Shown: positions 32,311 to 41,355 of the stretch, in pieces
How positions within the stretch are numbered: position 1 is the stretch's first letter
How the letters are laid out: every line of letters starts with the position of its first letter
Assembly (NCBI RefSeq): GCF_000020665.1
Contig: NC_011071.1
Span: 62,001 to 126,000, forward strand
Direction of reading: 5' to 3'
DNA: 64,000 nt
Source of the DNA: Stenotrophomonas maltophilia R551-3
GTDB lineage: Bacteria; Pseudomonadota; Gammaproteobacteria; Xanthomonadales; Xanthomonadaceae
Translations under genes and position numbers: made by a program
Notes under the pieces: generated by a model
The model's input: the letters and a program-made list of their open reading frames with translations, nothing else
Databases searched by the model: none
Told to the model about the DNA's origin: nothing

Positions 32311-33333
32311 CTACTGCCCGACCAGCGCCAGGGTTTCGCGTTCACGTTGTTCTTCCCGTACCAGCCGCTGCAGCAGCAGGGCCAGGGTCACCACGTCCTG
32401 GTGGTTGTGGTCGGCCACCCGGCGCAGGTTCACCGCGTCGCCGCCGCGCAGGAAACGCAGCCATGCGCCGGGCGCTTCCGAGCCGGGCAGGTCATCCTCG
32501 CGCACCACGCGCAGCAGCTGGCGTTCGATGGTGGACAGCTTGCAGTTCTCCCACGTGCCGCGATAGCGGCGGCGGGTCGGATAGAGCAGGTCGACGTGAT
32601 CCAGCGCTGTAATCGGGCAACGCTGGCGGGCCAGTCGGTAGCGCGCCTTCAACAGGGGTGCATCGTAGCTGCGGCCGTTGTAGCTGCAGAACACGGTGGA
32701 CGGCTGCAGCCAGCTGGCGAAGGTGGCCAGCATCGCGTCCTCGGCGGCCATCGTCGACATCAACAATTGGCGGATGCGCAGGCCTTCGCCGCGTTGCGGG
32801 CACACATGCCAGTCGGCCGCGCCGATCATGAAGGCACGGGTGCCGGTGCCGCCGGCCAGGCCGGTGGTCTCGGTATCGAAGAACAGCAGGTCGCGTGGAG
32901 CCACGTGTTCGCCTTCGCGGCGGGCGAAATCCAGCGACATCGACTGCGCCGGAATGGGCTGCGGCTGCAGCGATTCGATCAGGAACAGGCCCGGTGCGAT
33001 TTCCTCGCCAGGCAGCTGGCGATCCTGCGCGCTGGCCCGTGCAGGTGCAGGGCCGCCTCGCGTGCGCAGGCCGAGCAGGCGATGCAGGCTACCCACTTCC
33101 GGCCGACGTAGCGGTGCGGGTGTCGGTGTGGAGGCCGCTGCGCCAGTCGCCTTGTGGCGGATTTCCTGTTCGACCCAGGCGAACACCGAACGCTCGGCCG
33201 GTGGTTGCCGCGCATCGTTGGCGGCAACCGGTGCCGGCGCTGCGGGCGGCGGCTCGGGCGCAGCCGGCGTGACTGCTTTCGGGTCACCGGCCTGCTTCCG
33301 CAGCAGGCGCAGCTTGTCCAGGCTCAGGCTCAC
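32311..33333 (-). CDS. mrfB: YprB/MrfB-like RNase H-fold exonuclease
   Basis: This 340-residue protein has a DnaQ/RNase H-like nuclease domain (about 145-330). The first acidic motif is F-F-D-T-E-T-T-G-L-A-G-G near residue 150. A Y-N-G-R-S-Y-D-A-P segment near 218 and a final H-N-H-Q-D-V-V motif near 305 supply the other acidic ligands. The Pro/Ala-rich N-terminus is probably flexible. The start overlaps the stop of the helicase gene by four bases. In Bacillus subtilis the matching pair YprA/YprB (MrfA/MrfB) repairs mitomycin C damage, and the same operon logic is seen here. The symbol is by homology of the pair. Confidence 0.85.
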   Translation of the reverse strand: MSLSLDKLRLLRKQAGDPKAVTPAAPEPPPAAPAPVAANDARQPPAERSVFAWVEQEIRHKATGAAASTPTPAPLRRPEVGSLHRLLGLRTRGGPAPARASAQDRQLPGEEIAPGLFLIESLQPQPIPAQSMSLDFARREGEHVAPRDLLFFDTETTGLAGGTGTRAFMIGAADWHVCPQRGEGLRIRQLLMSTMAAEDAMLATFASWLQPSTVFCSYNGRSYDAPLLKARYRLARQRCPITALDHVDLLYPTRRRYRGTWENCKLSTIERQLLRVVREDDLPGSEAPGAWLRFLRGGDAVNLRRVADHNHQDVVTLALLLQRLVREEQRERETLALVGQ

Positions 33334-35819
33334 GGGGCCAGCAGCTCCATCGGATCGCGCGTGGTCATCACCACGTCGGGCACGTGCTGGCAGGCCTCGG
33401 CATCGAACAGGTCGAGCACGCGCAGCGCCAGCGCACGCGGCGAAGTCTCATCTTCTTCCTGCGCGGCCAGCACCGGCCCGACACAGGCCGGGCAGCCGGC
33501 CTTGCAGTCGCAGCGCTGCACCAGTTCGCGCGCGCGCTGCACCAGCTCGGCCTGGCGCTGCCATAGCGGTTCGCTCAGGCCGACGCCGCCGGGGAAGTTG
33601 TCGTACAGATACACGGTGGGCACGAACTCCTGCAGCAGCTCCACCACACCGGGATCACCTTCGCTGCCACGCAGCTGGCCACGGCCGCTCTGGTCGGCGA
33701 TCGCGAACCAGGAACCATCGCCGTTGCCCACGGACTTCTGCAGGTCACGCGCATCGGCCATCACCGCCACGGTGGCGACGATGTGCAGCGCATACGCCGC
33801 GCCGAGGAAACCATCGAGCGCATCCTGCTTGCTGGCGAACGCGCGCAGCAACAGCGCCTGCGGCAGCTGCCACCACACCGCGGTGGTATGCAGTTCCTGG
33901 TCGGGCAGGTTCACCGGGCCGTAGCCGATATTCTCGTGGGTGTAGTAGCGGATCTTCTTGTAGCCGGCCACGCGGCGCACCACGTGCACTTCGCCATGAT
34001 GCGAATCACCACGGCCGGCCACGCCACCGTCGAAGCGGTCCAGCACCTTGAGCTTGGTGAAGTCGATGCTGTCGGTGTAGTAATCCACATGCGTGCGGGT
34101 GACATAGGCCTTGCGGCCGTCCCAGTCGAGCGTCTCCACCTGGTAGGGCGTGGACTGCACCATGTGGATGGCGCCTTCGTACAGGGTGAGTGCGGCAGCG
34201 GAATAGTCGACCTCGGCGATGATCTGCTGGCGGCCATCGCTGCGATCGACCACCACGAAGTTGCCATCGGCCACCGCACGCAGGCTGACCGCGTTCGCTG
34301 GATAGCTGTCGGCGATCCATTCCCAGCGTTCGCCTTCGCGGTGGATCACTTCTGTCTCTGCCAGCGCTTCCAGGAACACTTCCGGGTCGATCGGGCCGAA
34401 GCCATCACCGACCCGGAACGGCAGCTCGAAGGCTGCGCAGCGGATGTGGTCGAACAGGATCAGCGGCTGGTCCGGCGCGATGCGCGCGTGCTCAGGCGAG
34501 GCCTCGGCGAAGAAGTCCGGATGCCGCACCACGTACTGGTCCAGCGGCTGCGAACTGGCCACCATCACCCCAAGCGCCGGCTGCTGACGGCGGCCGGCAC
34601 GGCCGAAGCGCTGCCAGGTGGCGGCCACGCTGCCGGGGTAGCCGTTGAGGATGACCACGTCCAGGCTGCCGATATCCACGCCCAGCTCCAGTGCCGAGGT
34701 GCTGACGATGCCGTCGATGGTGCCGGCGCGCATCGCACGCTCGGTCTCGCGGCGTTCGGTGGGCAGGTAGCCACCGCGGTAGGCGCGGATGCGTGGCGGC
34801 TTGCGCGGGTCGTGGTCGAAGATGTCCTTCAGGTACTTGGTCAGCACCTCGACCATCAACCGGGTCTGCGCGAACACCAGGGTCTTCAGCCCGGACTTGA
34901 TCGCGATGCGCGCGATACGGTTGCTCTGCGAGCGCGCCGAGGCACGCAGGCCCAGATCCGGGTTGATCACCGGCGGGTTCCACAACAGCACCTGCTTGGG
35001 CCCGCTGGGCGCGCCGGACTCGGTGATGGCGGTGACCGGTGCTTCGATCAGCGCCTCGGCATGCGCCTGCGGATTGCCGATGGTGGCCGAGCACAGGATG
35101 AACTGCGGTTGCACGCCATAGAACGCGCAGATGCGCTTGAGCCGGCGCAGTACGTTGGTGACGTGGCTGCCGAACACGCCGCGGTAGGTGTGCACTTCGT
35201 CGATGACGATGTAGCGCAGGTTCTCGAAGAACTGCGCCCACTTGGTGTGATGCGGCAGGATCGCCTGGTGCAGCATGTCCGGGTTGGACACCACGATGTC
35301 GCCGTGCAGGCGGATCGCCTGCCGCGCATCGCCGGGAGTGTCGCCATCGAAGGTGAAGGCCTTTACGCCCAGATCGCCGGCACGGTTGAGTTCCAGCAGC
35401 TCGGCCACCTGGTCCTGGGCCAGTGCCTTGGTCGGGAACAGGTACAGCGCCTTGGCCTTGTCCTGCATCGCCGCGCTGACCACCGGCAGGGTGTAGCACA
35501 GCGACTTGCCGCTGGCGGTGGGGGTGACGATGGCCACATGCTCGCCACGCTGGCTGGCCTCCCAGGCCTCGGCCTGGTGGCTGTAGAGCTGCTCGATGCC
35601 ACGTGCCTTCAGCGCTGCAGCCAGGGCAGGCGGCACTGAATCGGGCAGCGGCGCGTAGCGACCCTCGCGGCCGGGGATGGCGAAGCTGCCGGTGATACGG
35701 TCCTGGTAGCGGCGCTGCAGGCGCGCACTGAGCAGGGCGCCGTCGCGGGCCGGCAGGCCATCACGGGTGGCGAGCTTCTGCTCGGCATCGGCGGTGCGCT
35801 TGGCGAGTTCGTAAGCCAT
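33330..35819 (-). CDS. mrfA: DEAD/DEAH-box helicase with DUF1998 (MrfA-like)
   Basis: This is an 829-residue superfamily 2 helicase. Walker A is T-P-T-A-S-G-K-S (residues 99-106), motif II is I-D-E-V-H, motif III is S-A-T and motif VI is R-F-G-R-A-G-R-R. The C-terminal DUF1998 part holds the four-Cys cluster C-D-C-K-A-G-C-P-A-C near residue 775. This is the architecture of MrfA/YprA, a 3'-5' helicase in mitomycin C repair. ATG 35819 gives the family start M-A-Y-E-L-A-K; no strong ribosome-binding site precedes it, and a GTG at 35870 remains possible. It is coupled to the nuclease gene. Confidence 0.9.
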   Translation of the reverse strand: MAYELAKRTADAEQKLATRDGLPARDGALLSARLQRRYQDRITGSFAIPGREGRYAPLPDSVPPALAAALKARGIEQLYSHQAEAWEASQRGEHVAIVTPTASGKSLCYTLPVVSAAMQDKAKALYLFPTKALAQDQVAELLELNRAGDLGVKAFTFDGDTPGDARQAIRLHGDIVVSNPDMLHQAILPHHTKWAQFFENLRYIVIDEVHTYRGVFGSHVTNVLRRLKRICAFYGVQPQFILCSATIGNPQAHAEALIEAPVTAITESGAPSGPKQVLLWNPPVINPDLGLRASARSQSNRIARIAIKSGLKTLVFAQTRLMVEVLTKYLKDIFDHDPRKPPRIRAYRGGYLPTERRETERAMRAGTIDGIVSTSALELGVDIGSLDVVILNGYPGSVAATWQRFGRAGRRQQPALGVMVASSQPLDQYVVRHPDFFAEASPEHARIAPDQPLILFDHIRCAAFELPFRVGDGFGPIDPEVFLEALAETEVIHREGERWEWIADSYPANAVSLRAVADGNFVVVDRSDGRQQIIAEVDYSAAALTLYEGAIHMVQSTPYQVETLDWDGRKAYVTRTHVDYYTDSIDFTKLKVLDRFDGGVAGRGDSHHGEVHVVRRVAGYKKIRYYTHENIGYGPVNLPDQELHTTAVWWQLPQALLLRAFASKQDALDGFLGAAYALHIVATVAVMADARDLQKSVGNGDGSWFAIADQSGRGQLRGSEGDPGVVELLQEFVPTVYLYDNFPGGVGLSEPLWQRQAELVQRARELVQRCDCKAGCPACVGPVLAAQEEDETSPRALALRVLDLFDAEACQHVPDVVMTTRDPMELLAP

Positions 35820-36031
35820 GGAAGATGGAGCCGGGACGTTTTTCGAGGGGTCACATGGCACCACATTCACGTCTCAGGATGTGAGACACCGCACACGGAG
35901 CGCGTGAATCGTTCAGTCCTCGCGTCCCGTGGTGTCGCCGCATCTCCCCTGGCTGAACAGCTGCCAGTGCAGCAACGAAATCTGAAGCCGGTATCCGTAT
36001 CCTTGGGCGCTGGACGCAACCAACAGGGTGG

Positions 36032-36550
36032 ATGGCTGTGGCACGACGTGGAACGCAGGGAGCCGTCCTGGCCAGCATGCTGCTGGCCGGTATCGCGCAG
36101 GCGCAGCAGGCCACGCCGGTAGCGGTGCCCGACCCAGCGCCCGAACCTCCTGCAGATGCGCCGGCGGCAACCACCGCGCCGATCTCCACCACCCTGCCGC
36201 AGGACAACGTCACCACCCTTGGCGAAGTGCGTGCGCTCAAGCCCGAAGACGAGCCGCTGGATCTGTACCGTTTCAAGAACCCGGTGAAGTTCGGCGACAA
36301 CCGCTTCAGTCGCGACTGGAGCGAACCGCCGTCGCCGGAGCAGGTCAGCATGGGCGGTGGCTACATCATGATGGGCGTGGTCAAGGGTGTGATGGCGGCG
36401 GCCAAGGGGATCAACAAACTCACCGGCGGACCGGCGCAGATCCAGGCCGCCGTGGCGCGGCCACCGCCGGAGCTCAGTGCCGAACAGCAGCAGCGTGCGC
36501 TGCGGTTCTCCCAGGAGCAGGATGCCGGCGATGCACCGCCGGTGAAGTAG
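36032..36550 (+). CDS. exported hypothetical protein
   Basis: The protein has 172 residues with a signal peptide (about 1-24, ending A-Q-A-Q-Q) and a Pro/Ala-rich segment. A conserved-looking central region follows (L-D-L-Y-R-F-K-N-P-V-K-F-G-D-N-R-F-S-R-D-W), then G-G-G-Y-I-M-M-G-V-V-K-G-V and a Gln-rich tail. It is periplasmic or envelope-associated. I do not recognise the family. It lies 39 bases before another exported protein on the same strand. Confidence 0.75.
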   Translation: MAVARRGTQGAVLASMLLAGIAQAQQATPVAVPDPAPEPPADAPAATTAPISTTLPQDNVTTLGEVRALKPEDEPLDLYRFKNPVKFGDNRFSRDWSEPPSPEQVSMGGGYIMMGVVKGVMAAAKGINKLTGGPAQIQAAVARPPPELSAEQQQRALRFSQEQDAGDAPPVK

Positions 36551-36589
36551 GCCGGTATATCCTGCCGGCTCCCCACCGCTAGTGCTGCC

Positions 36590-37264
36590 ATGTTCCTGCG
36601 TTCGATCTGCCTGCTGGCCGCATTGCTGCCGGCGTCCGCCTTCGCCGATGGCATCGCCGGTGATGGCGCCTGCCGCAATGGCGCGTTTCCCTCTGAACAG
36701 AGCCGGTTCGCTCTGGCGCGGGTGGTCGATGCGCCCCGTCTGTACCTGCTTGGCGACATGGACGGCTGCCCGGCGAAGGGCGAACCGGCCTGCCGACAGC
36801 GCAGCTATGTGGTCAATGGCGATACCGTGGTGACCGGGCGTGATCTTGGCCGCTACCGCTGCGCGTTCTTCCCGAACAAGGTGGGTGGCAGTGCTGGCTG
36901 GGTGGACCGCAGCAAGCTGCAGGCGTTGCCGGTGGTCGTGCCGTCGCTGCAGGATTGGGCGGGCCACTGGAAGGACGGCGACAACGGCCTGCGCATCACC
37001 GTGCAGGGCGGGCAGCTGCATGTGGAGGGTGACGCCTACTGGCCCTCCGCCAACCCCACGCCGGAGCAGCGTCCCTACGGGCCGAACATGGGCCAGGTGG
37101 AAGCGCGCGCGGCGCCGCGTGGTGCCGATGTCGAGTTTGTAGAGGACACCTGCAAGGTGCGCGTGCATTCGCTGGGGGAGGTGCTGATCGTGGCCGACAA
37201 CCGCGAATGCGGTGGCATGAACGTGCGCTTCAACGGCGTGTACCGGCGCGCGGGCACGCGTTGA
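36590..37264 (+). CDS. exported protein, SH3-like
   Basis: The 224-residue product has a signal peptide (1-19, A-F-A-D) and several Cys that may form disulfides (A-C-R, D-G-C-P, A-C-R-Q, Y-R-C-A, D-T-C, E-C-G-G). The segment R-V-V-D-A-P-R-L-Y-L...C-A-F-F-P...G-W-V-D-R-S-K-L looks like a bacterial SH3-type module. The C-terminal half (L-Q-D-W-A-G-H-W-K...G-V-Y-R-R) resembles a small beta-rich lipocalin-like fold. Both are inferences from pattern, and the function is unknown. Confidence 0.75.
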   Translation: MFLRSICLLAALLPASAFADGIAGDGACRNGAFPSEQSRFALARVVDAPRLYLLGDMDGCPAKGEPACRQRSYVVNGDTVVTGRDLGRYRCAFFPNKVGGSAGWVDRSKLQALPVVVPSLQDWAGHWKDGDNGLRITVQGGQLHVEGDAYWPSANPTPEQRPYGPNMGQVEARAAPRGADVEFVEDTCKVRVHSLGEVLIVADNRECGGMNVRFNGVYRRAGTR

Positions 37265-37278
37265 CCTCGCGGAAAGGC

Positions 37279-37340
37279 GCCAACCAAGCTTGGCATCTAC
37301 CAGGGCAACCGGCCAGTAGATCCACGCCATGCGTGGATGC
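37279..37340. repeat. inverted pair of SMAG-type palindromes
   Basis: A reverse unit GCCAACCAAGCTTGGC ending in CTAC (37279-37300) is followed by GTAGATCCACGCCATGCGTG (from 37316, ending 37340). They fill the gap between two convergent genes. Confidence 0.75.
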
Positions 37341-37363
37341 TGTCCGCGATCCAATCGATGGGC

Positions 37364-39172
37364 TCAGCGTCGCCGTTCCAGCCACCACAGCAGCGATGCG
37401 CACAACACGAACGCCAGCCACCAGGGCCAGCGCGAGCCCGGCACGTGCTGCATCACCAACGCGTTCGCCGACGTACTGGAGGCCAACGCCTGAGTGGTTG
37501 CATCGATCATCGCCTGCCGATGCAGTGCGGGTGCGTCCTTCGGGTCGAACACATAGCGCCAGACAACGCTGTCGCCGTGCTGCAGGCGCTGCCAGCCCGG
37601 TTCGCGGGGCCACCAGCCAGCGCAGCGCAGCGCCGACGTCGCGCCATCGACGATCAGGGATACATCGTCGCCACGCTTGTTGAAGACCTGCAGCGGCGCC
37701 TGCACACCGCACAGCGATTGTCGTTCGCCTGCCCAGCCGATCGGTTGCGGTGACCACAGCGCATCAGCGCTGCCCTGTGCACGTGCCAGCGTGGCCACCA
37801 CGCCGCTCCACAGTTCGCCGTGGCGATCGTCGCGCCCGGCCAGTACCCAGCGCCAGCTGTCGGTCAGCGGCAGCAGGCCGATGCGGCCCTTGCCGGCAGC
37901 GCGCCAGCCACCGACAGCCTTGCCCGTGCCATCCTGCAGCAGGGCGGTGCTGCCCGGTGCCTGCAGCGCGAGTGCTTCCAGCGCAGGCAGGGGAGCATTG
38001 TGCGAGCTGCGGTCAGCCTCTTCGCCGTAGCCGGTCGGCAGCGTACCCGCGGCGAGCGGGCCACGCCGTGCAGCGAGGACCGCGCTGTCGCCGTCGCCGG
38101 GAAGTTCGAGGGTGCGGCTGCTTCCATCGCCCTGCACCGGCAGGCCCAGATCGCGGAGGCGCTGGCGCGCGCTGGCCGAAGGTGCGCCCGCACCGCGTAC
38201 CAGCACGCCCAGTCCCTCGCGCAACGCCTGCCGCACGGCAGCCAGCTGGCCGGCACTCAATGCGGCCAGGCTGCGCTCGTCCAGCAGCAGCAGATCGCTG
38301 CGCGCGAGTGACGCCGCATCCAGCGCGACCGCGCCATCTCCCACGCTGACACCCGCCCCGGTATCGGCCTGCACCTGCACGCGGATGCCGGCATCGGCCG
38401 CCCAACGCCGCAGGTACTTCAGCTCTGGACCCGGCGCACTGGCGCGCACCATCAGGCGCAGCGGTGCGGCCGGCAGGGTCTGCTGCGGCACCGGTACGCT
38501 GTCCACCACATGGCCGTCGGCATCGAGCAGGCGCAGCTGGAACACGCTGCGGCCTTCGGCGCGGGCGATGCCGCTGAGCTTCACGCGCCCGTCCTCGGCA
38601 ACGTCCGTGCGATCAACCACGCTGTCGGCGGGGTCAAGCAGCTCTGCTTTCGCTCTGGCCGCGCCACGCGCCTGTGCCTGGACGTCAAAACGAGCACCGG
38701 GAGCGACATTGGCCGGTGGTTGCAGTGCGATCCAGCCGCGCGGCTCCGGTGCGGCCTGCCAACGTACATCCGGTGGCAGCAGCGCGTCATGGTCACGTGC
38801 GGCCAGGCCCGCACCGACCAGTGTCAGTGTGGACGCCGGATGCTGGCGCAGCGCGGTGGCCAGGTCGGGAACGCGCTGTGCGCCGGGAATATCGGCAGCT
38901 TCCGGCAACAGCAACAGCGGGCCTTCGCTGGCCGGGAGCGCGCTGGCCTTGTCGGCATCGGTTCCGAGCACCACCAGCCCGCCTGCGGGTTGCTGGCGGG
39001 TGGGCGGCACCAGGCAGAAATACAGCAGCGCGGCGACGATGATCTGCAGTGCGATCATGATCCACCGGCGGCCAGGGTGCGCGGTGTCTCCACGCAGCTG
39101 GCGCACGCTGGCGATGACCACGATCAGGGCGAGTGCCAGTGCAATCCACAGGTTCACAGCGGAGGCGTTCAT
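37364..39172 (-). CDS. large membrane protein, last gene of the TldD/MoxR operon
   Basis: This 602-residue protein has two N-terminal membrane helices (about 7-22 and 38-56), a long periplasmic region and one C-terminal helix before the R-R-R tail (W-W-L-A-F-V-L-C-A-S-L-L-W-W-L). The topology and a Rossmann-like central part with L-L-L-L-D-E-R-S-L matches the glutamine-amidotransferase-like or VWA-free membrane proteins that close MoxR/DUF58/BatA clusters. It overlaps the DUF4175 gene by four bases. No catalytic residues can be named. Confidence 0.82.
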   Translation of the reverse strand: MNASAVNLWIALALALIVVIASVRQLRGDTAHPGRRWIMIALQIIVAALLYFCLVPPTRQQPAGGLVVLGTDADKASALPASEGPLLLLPEAADIPGAQRVPDLATALRQHPASTLTLVGAGLAARDHDALLPPDVRWQAAPEPRGWIALQPPANVAPGARFDVQAQARGAARAKAELLDPADSVVDRTDVAEDGRVKLSGIARAEGRSVFQLRLLDADGHVVDSVPVPQQTLPAAPLRLMVRASAPGPELKYLRRWAADAGIRVQVQADTGAGVSVGDGAVALDAASLARSDLLLLDERSLAALSAGQLAAVRQALREGLGVLVRGAGAPSASARQRLRDLGLPVQGDGSSRTLELPGDGDSAVLAARRGPLAAGTLPTGYGEEADRSSHNAPLPALEALALQAPGSTALLQDGTGKAVGGWRAAGKGRIGLLPLTDSWRWVLAGRDDRHGELWSGVVATLARAQGSADALWSPQPIGWAGERQSLCGVQAPLQVFNKRGDDVSLIVDGATSALRCAGWWPREPGWQRLQHGDSVVWRYVFDPKDAPALHRQAMIDATTQALASSTSANALVMQHVPGSRWPWWLAFVLCASLLWWLERRR

Positions 39173-41355
39173 GGCTGCGCCTCCAGCGCATCAAGGTACC
39201 GCTGCCCCATCGCATCGGCGGCACTGCGCCGCATCACCTGCGGCAGCGGACGCTGCAGCGCCCGCCACAACTGTGCACGCAGGCGCTGGCGACAGTCGTG
39301 GCAACCGGGCTCGATGCGCAGCTGCTCGATGGCCGCAGCCAGATCGAGTGCATCGGGCAGGTAGGCCGCGTTGCGCTGCTGCCAGGTCGCGAGCGCATCC
39401 AGATCCGGCGCGCCGGTGTCGTCGCCGAGACGCTGCCAGGCTTCTACGATGGCCGGATCGGGCGGGGTGCGGGCGGCCAGCGGCAGTTCACGACTGGCCA
39501 GCCCGGCACGGTCACCGCCGAGGCGGCGGCCTTCATCGATCGGTGGCAGCTCCGGTCCGACCCGGGCCAGATAGATGCGCTCGGCCTGCTGCACCTGCTT
39601 GATGAAGCCCAATGCCTTGTAGGCAAACGGCAGCGCCTGCTCCGGGCGGCCCTGGCGCAGCTCGCCTTCGGCCGACCACATCTGGTCAAGCGCTGCCTTC
39701 AGCGTGGCACGGGTCTGCGGATCGAGCAGAGTGGCCGCCTCGGCATGGTCATGGGTGTGGCCGTACTCGGAGAGCACGTCGGTGGCGCTGCCGAACACCG
39801 GTGGCGTATCGGCATTGGACGCCTTGCCGCCGTGATCGTGGCCATGCTCATCGTGCGCTCCGGCCTCGGCGCCATGGTCGTGATCGTGATCGTCGTCGTG
39901 ATCGTGGTCGTGGTCGTGGTCGTCTGCGGCGGGCGTATCGCTGGTGGGCAGGTCGCTGGTCGGCGGTGGCTTCGGCGCACCTTCGCTTTCCTCACCCAGG
40001 AACTGGCCGTAGCGCAGGCGCAGGATGCGCTGGTCGACACCGATCGCATCGCTGCGCTTCACGAAATCCTCGGCGGCCAGGCTGCGTCGTTGCCGGATCA
40101 GCGCTTCGGCATCGATGATGATCTGCCGCTGGCTGCGGAAGTAGGCCGGCAGGGTCTTCTTGATGCGGCCTTCCAGCTCTGCACCGAGTGCGACTTCGGC
40201 GCTGGGCAGGCGCAGGATCACGCTGCTGCTGCGTCCGGTCTGCGGCGTGGGCGCATGGTTGTCGCGCACCTCCAGCTGGGCGATGACATCGTTGCCCGGT
40301 TGTGCGCCCAGCGCAGCCAGATCAAGGGTGTGGGCGAAACGCCGCGCGGTGGCTTCGCCGCTGCCGGCAAGCGTGACGCTGCGCTTCACGAAGGTGATGT
40401 TCTCGCCGCTGCCCTGGGTGGTGGTGATCGACAGCGTTGCCTGCGCCGCGACACCGTAATCGTCGCTGGCCTCGAAGCGCAGCGCCCACTGGCGTTGCCC
40501 CGGCGTGCCCAGCACCAGGCTGGCGGAGGGCTCCAGCACGCGCACGCTGGGCGCGCGGTCGGCCACTACATCCAGCCGGTACAGGCGGGTTTCGGCCAGC
40601 GCCGGTTCGCTCACCACGCGGTACAGCACCGGCGTGCGTGCCACATCCTGCGCCTGCCACTGTCCATCGTGCTCGCTCAGCGGCAACCGGCGACCATCGT
40701 GGAACTGCAGCCATGCCTTGGCCGGTGCGCGGTCGAAGCGCAACGACCACGACAGCTGGCTGTCGGCGGCGACCTTTGCATCCAGCGTGCTCTGCGTCAG
40801 CGTGGCTTGCCCGGTGTAAGCCGGTGCGTCGATGCGCAGGCGACTGGACTGCAGTTGCAGCGGGCCTGCGGACGCCGTGCTGCCGGTCGTGGCGGAATGA
40901 ACGGCTGCCGGGTCTGGGTTCGAACGCGGCCAGCCGAACGCGAGCAGGGCAACGGCCAAGCCACCGATCCAGCACAGCATCACCGCCAGGTGCGGCCAAC
41001 GCGGACGCAGCTCCGGCATCGCGCGTTCCAGCGTGGCCAGCACATGCGCACGCTGGCGCTGCTGCAGCGGATTGAGTGCGGCGGCGTCGGCGAACAGCAG
41101 GTCGGCGCTGTCCTCGCTGGCACCGCTGCCATCGAGCTGGCGCTGCAGCCACTGGCGGTCCAGCTGGCGGGCACGTGCAGTGGCGAAGGCCGCGCAGGCG
41201 AGCAGGCTGACCGTGGCGACCACGCAGGCGATATCGAAACCGGACAGCCGCAGTGCGAGCGCCGTCGCAGCCAGCGCCCACGGCAGGCCCAGCAGCAGGG
41301 TGATGGCGGCGCGGCGACGACGCGCACGTTGCCAGGCATGCTGCAGCGTCTTCAT
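39169..41355 (-). CDS. DUF4175-type membrane protein with a His/Asp-rich tract
   Basis: The 728-residue product has an N-terminal pair of membrane helices (about 17-55) and another near 125-142. A large extracytoplasmic beta-rich region and a helical C-terminal part follow. Near residues 455-520 lies a striking tract of alternating His and Asp (H-D-H-D-H-D-H-D-D-D-H-D-H-D-H), followed by H-D-E-H-G-H-D-H and later H-T-H-D-H, a probable divalent-metal-binding segment. ATG 41355 overlaps the preceding stop by four bases. The general class (DUF4175) is my best match; the role is unknown. Confidence 0.82.
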   Translation of the reverse strand: MKTLQHAWQRARRRRAAITLLLGLPWALAATALALRLSGFDIACVVATVSLLACAAFATARARQLDRQWLQRQLDGSGASEDSADLLFADAAALNPLQQRQRAHVLATLERAMPELRPRWPHLAVMLCWIGGLAVALLAFGWPRSNPDPAAVHSATTGSTASAGPLQLQSSRLRIDAPAYTGQATLTQSTLDAKVAADSQLSWSLRFDRAPAKAWLQFHDGRRLPLSEHDGQWQAQDVARTPVLYRVVSEPALAETRLYRLDVVADRAPSVRVLEPSASLVLGTPGQRQWALRFEASDDYGVAAQATLSITTTQGSGENITFVKRSVTLAGSGEATARRFAHTLDLAALGAQPGNDVIAQLEVRDNHAPTPQTGRSSSVILRLPSAEVALGAELEGRIKKTLPAYFRSQRQIIIDAEALIRQRRSLAAEDFVKRSDAIGVDQRILRLRYGQFLGEESEGAPKPPPTSDLPTSDTPAADDHDHDHDHDDDHDHDHGAEAGAHDEHGHDHGGKASNADTPPVFGSATDVLSEYGHTHDHAEAATLLDPQTRATLKAALDQMWSAEGELRQGRPEQALPFAYKALGFIKQVQQAERIYLARVGPELPPIDEGRRLGGDRAGLASRELPLAARTPPDPAIVEAWQRLGDDTGAPDLDALATWQQRNAAYLPDALDLAAAIEQLRIEPGCHDCRQRLRAQLWRALQRPLPQVMRRSAADAMGQRYLDALEAQP

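Noticed and set aside
36032..37264. Second effector/immunity pair made of the two exported proteins
   Set aside because: Both have signal peptides, neither carries an XVIPCD-like or other secretion signature, and the spacing is ordinary.
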